A stretch of 64,000 bases of DNA from Ilyomonas sp965199905 (GCA_965199905.1 OZ241366.1:124001-188000); one strand, 5' to 3'. Shown: positions 26,373 through 35,794, counted from the first letter of the stretch. Numbers and translations: made by a program. Notes: a model not told the origin generated them from the sequence alone.

Positions 26373-26627
26373 AGGTTATTTTAAAATAGTATCTGGTTGA
26401 TGTTTATAATAATTGTGCCATTGACTTTGTATAGCGGGCATCTTTTTAATATAAAAACAAGCTATAAATATTGATATTGGCAGGTGTGATTTTAAAAAGT
26501 ATAATTATTGATAAAGTGAAGAATAACAAAAGCAATCGCATTAAGAAGGAGTAGGAATATATTGCTTACTTACAAAGAATTTTTGTTCAGGAAAGTCGAA
26601 ACTTTTATAAAACAACGAAGCTGCTTT

Positions 26628-27887
26628 TCACAGTGATTTGTTACTGGTTTGAATCCTTTTTCTTCCCGACAAAAAAATAACAAGCGCAACCACAGATGCG
26701 GCGGCAATACTAAGTGCCAGCGGCAAACTTCCCGGAATGTGCAGCAAACCAACAGCCGACGAAACGATGCCGCCAATTCCAATTTGTATAAAACCCAGCA
26801 ATGCCGAAGCGCTGCCAGCCGCTTTTGAAAAAGGCGCCATTGCCATTGCTGTTGCATTAGGTCCGCCAATGCCCACACAACTCAGAATTATAAACAGGAA
26901 AATAAGATGTCCGGCAAGCGATAATAAGCCCAGCCAAACGCAGGCTGCAAACAAAAGACTGCTAATCGCTTGCACTATCAGCGTAGCTGTGAAAATAGCA
27001 TCGCCGGAATACTTTTTTGTAAGGATATGGTTAAGTTGACTGCCGCCGATAAAGCCCACTGATATCAGGGCAAACACACCGCCATATTGCCTGGCAGAGA
27101 GATGAAAATAATTCATAAAAACCGCTGGTGAACCGGCTACATAAATGAAAAGACCGGCAAAAGAAAAAGTGCCTGCCAGCGCAAAAATGTAAAAGCGAGG
27201 CGTGACAAGAATACTTTGAAACCCGCGCAAAATTTGTTCCGGCAATAAAGAAACAGATGCGTCAGGAGCCGCGCCGGATGGCAAAAAGAAATAAGCAATA
27301 AACAGCATGATAACAGTGATGCCAGCCAGCACATAAAACACAGCCTGCCATCCCCACGCATCTGCCACAAAGCTGCCCACCGATGGCGCAAGGAGAGGAG
27401 ACAAGCCAATGACGAGAACTAAAAATGAAATGATGGAAGCACCACGATGCGGCGGAAACAAATCCTGCACGAAAGCAATAGCTGCCACCGAAGCCACGCA
27501 GCCGCCAAGCGCCTGAAAAAACCGCATGATCATTAAGGCATGTATGGTGTGGCAAAATGTGCAGCTAAGCGTTGCTATAATGTATAAAACCAAACCTATA
27601 TACAGCGGTGGTTTTCTTCCGAAACGGTCAAGCAGCGGACCATACAGTATTTGTCCAAGCGCAAAGCCAAGAAAATAAGTTGACACGCTCAGCGATACAT
27701 CTTCAACCGTCGAATGCAGGTCTTTGGCAATGTTGGGAAAAGCCGGCAGGTACATGTCAATTGAGAAAGGCGTGATGGTATTCAGAATGCCAAGCATAAG
27801 GATGAGAAAAAAGTTATTTTTCCCTTCCGTTGCATAGTGTTTAACCACTTCCCTTTCTGCCAGATCCTTCTGTATAAATATGTCCAT
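26628..27887 (-). CDS. Bcr/CflA-type MFS drug-resistance transporter
   Basis: 419 residues from the ATG at 27887 (MDIFIQKD); the frame upstream to 27950 lacks a sensible start. About twelve hydrophobic segments and the family signatures SIDMYLPAFPNIAKDL in helix 1, FALGQILYGPLLDRFGRKPPL after helix 2 and RFFQALGGCVASV. Family members are proton-driven exporters of small drugs, sulfonamides, bicyclomycin or cysteine; the substrate here is not known. Divergent from the HAD gene. Confidence 0.92.
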   Translation of the reverse strand: MDIFIQKDLAEREVVKHYATEGKNNFFLILMLGILNTITPFSIDMYLPAFPNIAKDLHSTVEDVSLSVSTYFLGFALGQILYGPLLDRFGRKPPLYIGLVLYIIATLSCTFCHTIHALMIMRFFQALGGCVASVAAIAFVQDLFPPHRGASIISFLVLVIGLSPLLAPSVGSFVADAWGWQAVFYVLAGITVIMLFIAYFFLPSGAAPDASVSLLPEQILRGFQSILVTPRFYIFALAGTFSFAGLFIYVAGSPAVFMNYFHLSARQYGGVFALISVGFIGGSQLNHILTKKYSGDAIFTATLIVQAISSLLFAACVWLGLLSLAGHLIFLFIILSCVGIGGPNATAMAMAPFSKAAGSASALLGFIQIGIGGIVSSAVGLLHIPGSLPLALSIAAASVVALVIFLSGRKRIQTSNKSL

Positions 27888-27999
27888 AATTTTTGTCTTC
27901 GCTTCACAAATGCCGCCTGCGAAGCCTGAAAAGTAAATCAGCTTTTGCAATGCGACGTTAAGTTGTGTCGGTTTGAATGAAATGCGGAATACAGTTTTG

Positions 28000-28100
28000 A
28001 TAACCGTTGTTAGTCACTTTGGTGATCGGCTGTTGTGATTCTTGCGTGTCAAAGCAGCAAGAATCCTCCCATCAGCGTTCGGGGCAATGATGGACTTTTT
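28000..28100 (+). repeat. Dispersed intergenic repeat, copy C (long subtype)
   Basis: Hairpin 1 TCAC-TTTG-GTGA (28014-28025), GATCGGCTGTTG, hairpin 2 with a perfect 9-bp stem GATTCTTGC/GCAAGAATC (28037-28045, 28057-28065) and an 11-base loop, then CATCAGCGTTCGGGGCAATGA. It fills much of the 313-base divergent gap between the MFS gene and the HAD gene and overlaps the spurious N-terminal extension of the HAD reading frame. Confidence 0.85.
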
Positions 28101-28173
28101 CCAGGCGATTAAGAATTTAGCCGTTTTAAAAAGCTCATTGCCGAAGCTTATTTTATCATCGTCTTCTTCCACT

Positions 28174-28181
28174 TATGTTTG
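28174..28181 (+). promoter_or_regulatory. Possible -7 box upstream of the HAD gene
   Basis: TATGTTTG matches TAnnTTTG, 19 bases before the ATG at 28201. No well-placed -33 element was seen. Confidence 0.3.
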
Positions 28182-28200
28182 CAGGTTTATACTTCTCCAA

Positions 28201-28848
28201 ATGCAAAAGATAAAAGCAGTCATTTTCGATTTCGATGGCACCTTAGCTGATACCATTCCTTTGTGTATTACCTGCTTTCGCCAATCTGTTGAACCCATTG
28301 TGCAGCGCCCGCTTTCCGATGATGAAATTGTAGCTGCTTTTGGTCCTGATGAATTAGGCACCATACGAAAATTTACCAAAGAAAACGACGAAGAAGCGTT
28401 AAATCATTTCATGAAATCATATACATCGCTTCACGATGAGTATGCAAAGCTTTTTAATGGTATTCCCGATATGCTGAAAGCCTTACAAACAAAGAGCTTA
28501 CGACTGGCTTTAGCCACGGGAAAAGGAAAAGATGCCTGTCATTTTTCACTCCATAAACTGGGGCTTTCTTCTGTATTTGAAATTATTGAAACCGGCTCGC
28601 CCGAAGGCTCCCGAAAAAAAGAAGCTATCCATCAAATTCTGCAATCATTTGGGTCGGTTAATAAATCTGAAACGATTTATGTGGGAGATTCTGCCGGCGA
28701 CATCAAAGAAAGTCATGCGGCGGGCATTCGTCCCATTGCCGTTGCCTGGGCAGCCAATGCTAAAAAAGATGAATTAGAGAAAGAAAAACCGGAAAAGCTA
28801 TTTCATACGGTTGCTTCTTTTACGGAATGGATAGAAGCAAATTCGTGA
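28201..28848 (+). CDS. HAD-superfamily hydrolase (phosphoglycolate phosphatase-like)
   Basis: 215 residues from the ATG at 28201 (MQKIKAVIF). Motif I is FDFDGTLADT with the nucleophilic and acid/base Asp pair, motif II is in ALATGKGKD, and motif IV reads YVGDSAGDIKESHAAG. A four-helix cap (about 15-80) makes it a subclass I enzyme close to phosphoglycolate or pyrophosphatase PpaX-type phosphatases. The longer reading frame from 28042 is an artefact because it runs through repeat C. Followed after 90 bases by the ABC exporter on the same strand. Confidence 0.9.
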   Translation: MQKIKAVIFDFDGTLADTIPLCITCFRQSVEPIVQRPLSDDEIVAAFGPDELGTIRKFTKENDEEALNHFMKSYTSLHDEYAKLFNGIPDMLKALQTKSLRLALATGKGKDACHFSLHKLGLSSVFEIIETGSPEGSRKKEAIHQILQSFGSVNKSETIYVGDSAGDIKESHAAGIRPIAVAWAANAKKDELEKEKPEKLFHTVASFTEWIEANS

Positions 28849-28938
28849 ACTCTTATGATGTGATTTTGGTGACACAAGTAAGGCTTAATCTCAAATCTTA
28901 ACGATGCTCATTTCCTAAATTTTTCTATATTCATTCAA

Positions 28939-30798
28939 ATGGCATCAGAGAATCAGGCAGCAAGAGAACGGTTAGCGCAACGTAAGGCAAACGAGCAACT
29001 CACTTTCAGCGATAAACTTTCATCACTACGAAACCTGCCACATTTTTTTAGGCTGGTATGGCAAACCAGCAAATGGTTGACAATTGTAAACGTGTTTCTG
29101 CGCATTATTCGCTCAGCTACACCGCTCGCGATTTTATATGTTGGCAAACTCATTATTGATGAAATTATTCATGTAAGCGGCTCGCACAATTCCATTTCGC
29201 ACACGCATTTATGGTGGCTGGTGGCAGCCGAGTTTGGTCTTGCCATTCTTTCCGATGCACTTAGCCGCGCCATTACATTAATGGATAGTTTGCTGGGCGA
29301 TTTATTCTCCAACTATACATCCGTAAAAATCATGAAACATGCTGCCACGCTGGATTTAGACCAGTTTGAGAACAGCGAATTTTACGATAAGCTGGAACGT
29401 GCGCGAGTGCAAACCACAGGCAGAACCATCCTGCTATCGCAGGTGCTAAGCCAGATGCAGGATTTAATAACCATGGCTTTTCTTGCAGCCGGCTTGCTCG
29501 CGTTTAATGCCTGGCTGATTCTGCTTCTTCTCATTGCCATTCTGCCTGCTTTTCTCGGCGAATCTTATTTCAATGATCGCTCGTATGCATTGTCAAGAAG
29601 ACAAACGCCGCAGCGCCGCGAGCTTGATTACATGCGCTTTCTTGGTGCCAGCGATGAAACGGCGAAAGAGGTAAAACTCTTCGGCTTGTCTAATTTCCTC
29701 GTTCAGCGTTTTCAAACGTTAGCCAACAAATTTTACGACGATAATAAAAAACTTTCCATCAGCCGTTCTGCCTGGGGCACATTACTTTCCATGCTGGGCA
29801 GCGCCGGTTATTATAGCGCTTATGTATTTATTATTCTGCAGGCGGTGGGCGGCGTTATAACTATTGGTACACTTACGTTTCTTGCCGGTTCGTTCCGGCA
29901 GTTACGCGGCTTGCTGGAAGGCATTTTAATTCGCTTTACCAGCGTATCGCAGGGTGCTGTTTACCTTACCGATTTCTTCGATTTTTTTACCATACAACCT
30001 AACATTACCCAACCGCAAAAGCCGGTTCTGTTTCCGTCTCCCATTCGCGAAGGTTTTGTGTTTGAGAACGTAGGTTTTAAATATTCCAACAGCGACAAGT
30101 GGGCAAACCGCCACCTGTCTTTTACGTTGCACGCCGGCGAAAAGCTGGCGCTGGTAGGAGAGAACGGCGCTGGTAAAACTACGCTGGTAAAGCTTTTGGC
30201 AAGATTGTACGATCCCACTGAAGGACGTATTTTATTAGATGGCATCGACCTGCGCCATTATGATTTGAATGATTTGAGAAGAAATGTCGGCGTCATCTTC
30301 CAGGATTTTATTCGCTACCAGATGAGCGTGGCGCAAAACATTGCCGTAGGCGATATTGAAAATCAAACCGACCGTCCCCTGATCGTAACATCTGCCGAGC
30401 AAAGTCTTGCCGATCCAGTAATACAAACCCTGCCCATGCAATACGACCAGGCATTGGGACGCCGCTTCAATGAAGGCGTTGAGCTATCGGGCGGCGAATG
30501 GCAAAAAATAGCGCTGGCAAGGGCTTATATGAAAGATGCGCAGCTTCTCATTCTCGATGAGCCTACGGCGGCTTTGGATGCCCGCGCTGAATACGAAGTG
30601 TTTCTTCGTTTTGCCGATTTAACGCTTGGCAAGTCTGCCGTTCTTATTTCGCATCGCTTTTCCACGGTGCGCATGGCAGATAGAATTTTGGTGCTTGGAA
30701 AAGGTGAGTTGCTGGAGATTGGCAGCCACGAAGAACTGCTTTCCATGAACGGTCGCTATGCCGAATTATTTCAACTGCAGGCAGCAGGCTACCGGTAA
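28939..30798 (+). CDS. ABC exporter, fused permease and ATPase
   Basis: 619 residues. Residues about 45-340 form the six-helix type-1 exporter domain and 385-610 the ATPase, with Walker A GENGAGKTT, Q-loop VIFQDF, signature LSGGEWQK, Walker B LLILDEPTAALD and the H-switch SHRFST. It works as a homodimer or with a partner encoded elsewhere. The substrate is unknown; the N-terminus is hydrophilic with no peptidase domain. Related half-transporters export lipids, peptides or drugs. Confidence 0.92.
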   Translation: MASENQAARERLAQRKANEQLTFSDKLSSLRNLPHFFRLVWQTSKWLTIVNVFLRIIRSATPLAILYVGKLIIDEIIHVSGSHNSISHTHLWWLVAAEFGLAILSDALSRAITLMDSLLGDLFSNYTSVKIMKHAATLDLDQFENSEFYDKLERARVQTTGRTILLSQVLSQMQDLITMAFLAAGLLAFNAWLILLLLIAILPAFLGESYFNDRSYALSRRQTPQRRELDYMRFLGASDETAKEVKLFGLSNFLVQRFQTLANKFYDDNKKLSISRSAWGTLLSMLGSAGYYSAYVFIILQAVGGVITIGTLTFLAGSFRQLRGLLEGILIRFTSVSQGAVYLTDFFDFFTIQPNITQPQKPVLFPSPIREGFVFENVGFKYSNSDKWANRHLSFTLHAGEKLALVGENGAGKTTLVKLLARLYDPTEGRILLDGIDLRHYDLNDLRRNVGVIFQDFIRYQMSVAQNIAVGDIENQTDRPLIVTSAEQSLADPVIQTLPMQYDQALGRRFNEGVELSGGEWQKIALARAYMKDAQLLILDEPTAALDARAEYEVFLRFADLTLGKSAVLISHRFSTVRMADRILVLGKGELLEIGSHEELLSMNGRYAELFQLQAAGYR

Positions 30799-30869
30799 AT
30801 AAAGCGTGATATATTAAAACGGACACAAAAGTTTTCATTTTGAATGATTTGAGGCAATTGTCGTTCAGT

Positions 30870-30954
30870 TCAAAAGCCCAATCATTGCCCCGAACCCATC
30901 TGTGTGCGACGCAACAGGCGATCCATAAATGCGACGAACGATGGCTACCAAAAA
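30870..30954 (-). repeat. Dispersed intergenic repeat, copy D (short subtype)
   Basis: Read on the reverse strand it gives GGTAGCCATCGTTCGTCGC, GATCGCCTGTTGCGTCGCAC, then GGGTTCGGGGCAATGATTGG. The TCAC/GTGA hairpin has decayed; instead of the long hairpin it shares the block GCGTCGCACACA with copy E. It lies between two convergent genes, the ABC exporter and treZ, in a gap of 217 bases. Confidence 0.75.
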
Positions 30955-31015
30955 TCTTCCTGCAACTTCAGCGTGTGATGTAGAGGGAGAAGCGGAAAGA
31001 TGAAGATTCGTGATG

Positions 31016-32842
31016 TTACATTGTGTAAATCACTACGCTTACCGGCTGAAGATGGAGTTTTTCAGTGCCAATATTATCAGGATGCGGCGCTGCTTTTTCA
31101 TCCCACATCCACTGTTCTTCCTTCGAGTCGAGCAGCTTTTTCCATTGCTTTGTGTAAGGCGGCAATTGATAGGTGAGTTCTCTATCGCTCAGGTTAAGGC
31201 AGCAATACAGATGTTCCCGGCCATCATCGGATTGACGGTGAATGATAAGACCTTCTTCGCCGAGCGGAAAGGCTTTGATGTTTGATTTATTAAAGTTGTG
31301 CAGGATGGAATTTGTGCGGCGCAATTGTATGAGTAACTTGTTCCATTCCAGCAGGATTTTATACTTGCCTTCCTTACGCTTGTTCCATTGCGGAATGCAG
31401 TTTTGGAAGGTGTCATCGGCAGCGGGATCGGGAAAATGCTCGTCTTCTTTCATTCCGAATTTTTCAAACTCTTTACGGCGCCCTTCCTGCACCGCTTTAA
31501 CTGCATTTTTATCGTGATGACTGACGAAGAAATAAAACGGCGTGTCTTCTCCATATTCTTCGCCCATAAATAAAAGCGGCACATAAGGCGATAGCATCAG
31601 CGCAGCCGCAGCCAGTTTTTGCTTTTCAAAGCTCACCAACATACTGAGGCGTTCGCCTTTTACGCGGTTGCCTACCTGGTCGTGATTCATATTGAACGCA
31701 ACAAACTCGTAAGCCGGCACACCCGCAGATGAAGAGCCGTGCATACGCTTGCGAAACTCAACGTACTCACCGCTATGAACAAAGCCATCAGTGTACACTT
31801 TAGCCAACTGATCTATGGTTTTATAATCTTCGTAGCGGTACTGTCCTTTTGGATCCAGAAGTACATACATGATATGATGAAAGTCGTCGAGCCATTGCGA
31901 GTCGAAGCCCATGCCGCCGCCATTGGGATGTTTGGTTACGCGGGAACTATTAACATCGCTTTCAGCAGTGATGTACAACCTGCGCCCGGCTTTCTGTTCG
32001 TGCAGCCGTATTTTCTCATACAATACCTGCCAGAAGTTAATGGCATTGCGGTCGTATATTTCATGAACTGCATCGAGACGCAAGCCGTCAATATGATATT
32101 GCTCGAACCAAAAGATGGCATTCTCTGTAAAATATTCTTTTACGCCATCGCTGTATTCGCCATCGAAATTGATGGCTGTGCCCCAGGGCGCTTTGTATTT
32201 ATCTGTGAAATAAGGACCGAAAGATTCAAAGTTATTTCCCTCTGGTCCCACATGATTATAAACTACATCAAGAAACACCGCAATGCCTCGTTGATGGCAA
32301 GCATTCACCAGTTTTTTCAAGCCTTCAGGTCCGCCATACGACAAGTGTACTGCGTAGGGGTACGTACCATCATAACCCCAGTTGCGGTTGCCGGAAAACT
32401 GGCAAACAGGCATCAATTCTATCGCGTTGATACCTGTATCAGAAATATCATCAAGGTAAGGAATCATTGCTTCGAACGTGCCTTCTTTTGTAAACGTTCC
32501 CACATGAATTTCGTAGAACACCATATCCTGCAACGCAACTCCTTTCCAGTCGGCGTCCTGCCACTGAAACGCATTGTGGTCAACGATTTCAGAAGGACCT
32601 AAGGTATCTTCAGGCTGATAAAAAGAAGCCACATCGGCTATGTCTTTTTTATCGTCGGGACGATAATAATAACGCCATCCCGGCCGGGCTTCTTTTATTT
32701 CAACTGTAAAATATCCTTTCTTATCTTTTATCATTTCTAACTTCTTCTCCACAGGCGAAATGATATGCAGAAACATGGTATTTTTTAAAGGCGCCCACAC
32801 AGTAAAGTGCGTTGTATTATTTGCGTAAAAAGCTCCGAGCAT
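31016..32842 (-). CDS. treZ: Malto-oligosyltrehalose trehalohydrolase (GH13)
   Basis: 608 residues from the ATG at 32842 (MLGAFYANN), a better start than 32920. An N-terminal CBM48-like domain (residues 1-90) precedes a GH13 barrel: VFLDVVYNHVG, the nucleophile region GLRLDAVHEI, the acid ITAESD, and NMNHDQVGNR. Releases trehalose from maltooligosyl trehalose in the TreY/TreZ pathway. No treY or debranching gene is next to it, so partners must be elsewhere or the protein is a related branching-type enzyme. Convergent with the ABC exporter. Confidence 0.85.
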   Translation of the reverse strand: MLGAFYANNTTHFTVWAPLKNTMFLHIISPVEKKLEMIKDKKGYFTVEIKEARPGWRYYYRPDDKKDIADVASFYQPEDTLGPSEIVDHNAFQWQDADWKGVALQDMVFYEIHVGTFTKEGTFEAMIPYLDDISDTGINAIELMPVCQFSGNRNWGYDGTYPYAVHLSYGGPEGLKKLVNACHQRGIAVFLDVVYNHVGPEGNNFESFGPYFTDKYKAPWGTAINFDGEYSDGVKEYFTENAIFWFEQYHIDGLRLDAVHEIYDRNAINFWQVLYEKIRLHEQKAGRRLYITAESDVNSSRVTKHPNGGGMGFDSQWLDDFHHIMYVLLDPKGQYRYEDYKTIDQLAKVYTDGFVHSGEYVEFRKRMHGSSSAGVPAYEFVAFNMNHDQVGNRVKGERLSMLVSFEKQKLAAAALMLSPYVPLLFMGEEYGEDTPFYFFVSHHDKNAVKAVQEGRRKEFEKFGMKEDEHFPDPAADDTFQNCIPQWNKRKEGKYKILLEWNKLLIQLRRTNSILHNFNKSNIKAFPLGEEGLIIHRQSDDGREHLYCCLNLSDRELTYQLPPYTKQWKKLLDSKEEQWMWDEKAAPHPDNIGTEKLHLQPVSVVIYTM

Positions 32843-33017
32843 GAATGTGTTGTATTTATTGAGTGAGGATGGAAGGTGTACGAAAAATAGTACCAGAATG
32901 AAGATATGGAAAGTCGGCAAGTCCGCAAGTTGGAGAGAAGGTTACTTCCTTTTTGTTTTGCTTACATGTTTTGCAGAAGTGGCTGTAGGCGATATGAATT
33001 TGCTGAGCTTATTGTGG

Positions 33018-33164
33018 TTATGAAGTTGATTTGTTCATACGGCATTTATCGCTGCAATATTTTACTTCATCCCACACCTTTTCCCATTTCTTTCGCCAGG
33101 CAAAAGGGCGACCACAGGTAGCACAAGTTTTTTGAGGAAGATGCTGCTTTTCTGGCTTCTTCAT
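33018..33164 (-). CDS. DUF2256 mini-protein
   Basis: 48 residues, too short for most gene finders. The translation from the ATG at 33164 has the characteristic pattern CATCGRPFAWRKKWEKVW followed by YCSDKCR, that is, a pair of CxxC motifs flanking a basic/aromatic core, which identifies the DUF2256 family (function unknown; probably a small zinc-binding protein). It lies 19 bases downstream of the response regulator gene on the same strand. Confidence 0.85.
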   Translation of the reverse strand: MKKPEKQHLPQKTCATCGRPFAWRKKWEKVWDEVKYCSDKCRMNKSTS

Positions 33165-33183
33165 AGTTGAAGATGTATAAGGC

Positions 33184-33582
33184 TTACTGAGGTTTTATGT
33201 CGTTGAAAATCTCTTTCATGTTTTCAAAAGAGATGGGCTTGATGATGTAATTCCTGACCTCTTTATAAGATGCGGCTCGCAGTATTTCGGCATTGTCAAC
33301 CGAAGAAGTAATCATGTAAATAGTAATCTGCTTGCTGAGCGACAAATGCAGCCCGATGAAGTTGTCAAGAAACTGCCAGCCATTCATAACCGGCATATTG
33401 ATATCGAGAAAAATGATATCGGGCAGGTTGCTTTTATTGCTCTTGTTCTGCTTAAGATAATCAATGGCCTCAAGCCCGTTATGAAACTGCCTGATCTCAG
33501 TTTCTGCAGCCACGTGATGCAGCAGGCGCTTCATCCCGAACTGGTAAAGATTATCATCATCGATTATGTAAGTGACCAGCAC
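33184..33582 (-). CDS. Single-domain response regulator
   Basis: 132 residues, GTG start at 33582 (an in-frame stop lies two codons upstream). Receiver only: IIDDDN acidic pocket, phospho-acceptor Asp in IIFLDINMPVMNG, Thr in YMITSS and Lys in IIKPIS. It follows the remnant of a histidine kinase by 11 bases on the same strand, an arrangement that is common for intact PAS-kinase/receiver pairs in Chitinophagaceae. Confidence 0.9.
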   Translation of the reverse strand: MLVTYIIDDDNLYQFGMKRLLHHVAAETEIRQFHNGLEAIDYLKQNKSNKSNLPDIIFLDINMPVMNGWQFLDNFIGLHLSLSKQITIYMITSSVDNAEILRAASYKEVRNYIIKPISFENMKEIFNDIKPQ

Positions 33583-33593
33583 GATTCACGGTT

Positions 33594-33734
33594 TTAAAAA
33601 TAAATTGTAAAGGTAATGCCTTTGTTCACTATGCTTTCTACTTCAATGGAGCCGCCCATGGTTTTAATCTGGTTCTTCGTAATGTATAAATCAATGCCCC
33701 GCGCATCGGAGTTATGATGAAAGGTCTGGTTCAT
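33594..33734 (-). pseudogene. Remnant of a histidine kinase (C-terminal ATPase fragment)
   Basis: The reverse frame from an ATG at 33734 encodes 46 residues that match the end of a histidine-kinase ATPase domain: SDARGIDLYITKNQIKTMGG (G2 box, with Asp replacing the second Gly of the usual GIGLY), then SIEVES and a final GITFTIYF. Everything upstream, including the H-box and N-box, is missing, and stop codons close the frame above the ATG. It is therefore a decayed kinase whose receiver partner at 33184 survives. Confidence 0.8.
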
Positions 33735-33849
33735 CTTAATCTCTAAAGGTTAAATTCCTTAAAGCCCTGCTTCGTTTTTAAAATACTTCTCAGTGAAACC
33801 TCGTCAGCTCTGCTGCGGGGTTGTTCATTCTTTTTTTGCCAAAGGGAGG

Positions 33850-33904
33850 CTGTGTGAGCATAGCATAAAGCATAAAGCGTAAATGCTAAGGCTAACTCAC
33901 ACAG
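33850..33904. repeat. Imperfect long inverted repeat
   Basis: CTGTGTGAG (33850-33858) and CTCACACAG (33896-33904) are perfect 9-bp inverted arms; inside them TAGCAT and ATGCTA pair again across an internal loop. It stands 42 bases downstream of the pruA stop. No T-tract follows, so a rho-independent terminator is doubtful. Confidence 0.5.
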
Positions 33905-33945
33905 ATAAGTGCAGAAGATAAAATGAATAGAGATATTTAAGCTAT

Positions 33946-35577
33946 TTATGGCTCCTGCAAAAAAGAATACCTGTAATCTGTTGGCGGATCAAATGTTTCT
34001 TTAATTGTTCTCGCGCTTAGCCAGCGATACAGGTTCAGCATGCTGCCGGCTTTATCGTTAGTGCCACTGGCACGCGCGCCGCCAAAAGGTTGCTGACCAA
34101 CCACTGCGCCGGTCGGTTTATCATTGATGTAAAAATTACCTGCCGCATTGCGAAGCTTGTTTGTGGCAAGTGCAATCGCTGCCCTGTCCTGCGACAAAAT
34201 AGAACCGGTAAGTGCGTATGGTGATGTGGAATTTACCACTTCAAGAATTTGTTCAAACTGGTCTTCGGGATACACATAGATAGTTAGCACAGGGCCGAAA
34301 ATTTCTTCGCACATGCTTACGTAATCCGGGTTGGTGGTTTCAATTACAGTTGGTTCAATAAAGTAGCCTTTGCTTTTAGCATAATTGCCACCGGCAATAA
34401 TTTTTGCTTCCGGGTTGTTCTTTGCCCCATCAATGTATTTGCTGATTTTATCAAAGCTTCTTTCATCGATCACAGCATTGATGAAATTGGTAAAATCTTC
34501 TACTGTTCCCATCTTCATGCTTTGCAGGTGCGCCACCAGCTTTTCTTTAATTTCATTGGCAAGGTTTGATGGCAGATAAGCGCGCGAAGCGGCTGAACAT
34601 TTCTGCCCCTGAAACTCAAACGCACCGCGTGCCAGCGCAACGGCAGAAACAGCCGGATCTGCTTTTTTATGAATAAGAACAAAATCTTTTCCGCCGGTTT
34701 CGCCCACAATGCGCGGATAAGTTTTATAGGTGCTGATGTTTTGCGCGATGTGCGCATACATGGCATTGAAAGCGCCGGTAGAACCGGTAAAATGGAGACC
34801 CGCAAAATCAGGATGATTAAAGCATACATTTCCTAACACAGGGCCATCCACATAAATAAGATTGATAACGCCATCCGGCAAACCAGCTTCTATTAATATG
34901 CGCATGAACATTTGCGCGCTATATATCTGTGTATAAGCCGGTTTCCAAACTACGGTGTTGCCACACATGGCTGGCGCAGTTGGGAGATTGCCGCCAATAG
35001 CGGTAAAATTAAATGGTGTAATGGCGAGCACAAATCCTTCGAGCGGGCGCCACTCCATGCGGTTGTGAACGCCGCTTGCGTTCAAGGGCTGTTGTTTATA
35101 AATTTCGCTGAGGAAGTGAACATTAAATCGCAGAAAATCGGCAAGTTCGCAGGTACTGTCTATCTCGGCCTGGTAAGCGTTTTTGCTTTGGCCGAGCATA
35201 GTGGTTCCGTTCATGTAGCCACGATATTTTCCGGCAATCAGGTCGGCGGCTTTTAAAAAGATATGAGCGCGTTCTTCCCAGGAAGTGTTTGCCCAGGCTT
35301 CTTTCGCATTGAGCGCGGCGGACACCGCATCTTTTACATGCGCTTCGTTGCCTTCGTGAAAGTGCCCGAGCGTGTGCGCCCGTTCGTGTGGCGGATGAAT
35401 GGCTATTTTATTTCCTGTCCTGATTTCCTTACCGCCGATATACATGGGCACATCCGTTTCTTTACTTTTTAAATCGGCTACTGCTTTTTTGAGAGCCGTC
35501 TTTTCCGGCGAGGCGGGAGCGTATTGGTGTACGACTTCGTTGGCTGGCATTGGGTAATTGAAATAACCTATGTTCAT
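33946..35577 (-). CDS. pruA: 1-pyrroline-5-carboxylate dehydrogenase
   Basis: 543 residues from the ATG at 35577 (MNIGYFNYP), about the usual size of monofunctional P5C dehydrogenases. It oxidises glutamate semialdehyde to glutamate, the second step of proline degradation. The aldehyde dehydrogenase active site is intact: the general base in GETGGKDF and the nucleophilic Cys in FEFQGQKCSAAS; FTGSTG near the cofactor site and EEIFGPVLT are also present. Proline dehydrogenase is not adjacent. Divergent from the kinase pair. Confidence 0.93.
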   Translation of the reverse strand: MNIGYFNYPMPANEVVHQYAPASPEKTALKKAVADLKSKETDVPMYIGGKEIRTGNKIAIHPPHERAHTLGHFHEGNEAHVKDAVSAALNAKEAWANTSWEERAHIFLKAADLIAGKYRGYMNGTTMLGQSKNAYQAEIDSTCELADFLRFNVHFLSEIYKQQPLNASGVHNRMEWRPLEGFVLAITPFNFTAIGGNLPTAPAMCGNTVVWKPAYTQIYSAQMFMRILIEAGLPDGVINLIYVDGPVLGNVCFNHPDFAGLHFTGSTGAFNAMYAHIAQNISTYKTYPRIVGETGGKDFVLIHKKADPAVSAVALARGAFEFQGQKCSAASRAYLPSNLANEIKEKLVAHLQSMKMGTVEDFTNFINAVIDERSFDKISKYIDGAKNNPEAKIIAGGNYAKSKGYFIEPTVIETTNPDYVSMCEEIFGPVLTIYVYPEDQFEQILEVVNSTSPYALTGSILSQDRAAIALATNKLRNAAGNFYINDKPTGAVVGQQPFGGARASGTNDKAGSMLNLYRWLSARTIKETFDPPTDYRYSFLQEP

Positions 35578-35593
35578 CCGTTTTGTTTTGGCG

Positions 35594-35601
35594 CAAAAGT
35601 A
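35594..35601 (-). promoter_or_regulatory. -7 box upstream of pruA
   Basis: On the reverse strand TACTTTTG matches TAnnTTTG and ends 16 bases before the ATG, predicting a very short 5' leader. A -33 element is not clear. Confidence 0.4.
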
Positions 35602-35794
35602 AGATTCTATGATTTTATGTACGAGGTTAGATGTGTGATGAATGATGTTTAACATCTGTTGCGCGAATAAAGCAATTTGCGGATGCTAATGAGTGATGAA
35701 TAAATAGTGCTGTCCGTTTGCCCATTCATAAACAAGTTTTGTTGAATGGTACAGAACTCTGTATTGCTTTGTATACTTCGTGGTTTTGTGGCTG

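Noticed and set aside
28042..28200. N-terminal extension of the HAD hydrolase
   Set aside because: The extension runs through dispersed repeat C and has no relation to HAD proteins; the ATG at 28201 starts the conserved sequence.
31739..32602. Long forward reading frame (287 codons) antisense to treZ
   Set aside because: It lies wholly opposite a clear GH13 enzyme and its translation shows no domain; a shadow of codon usage.
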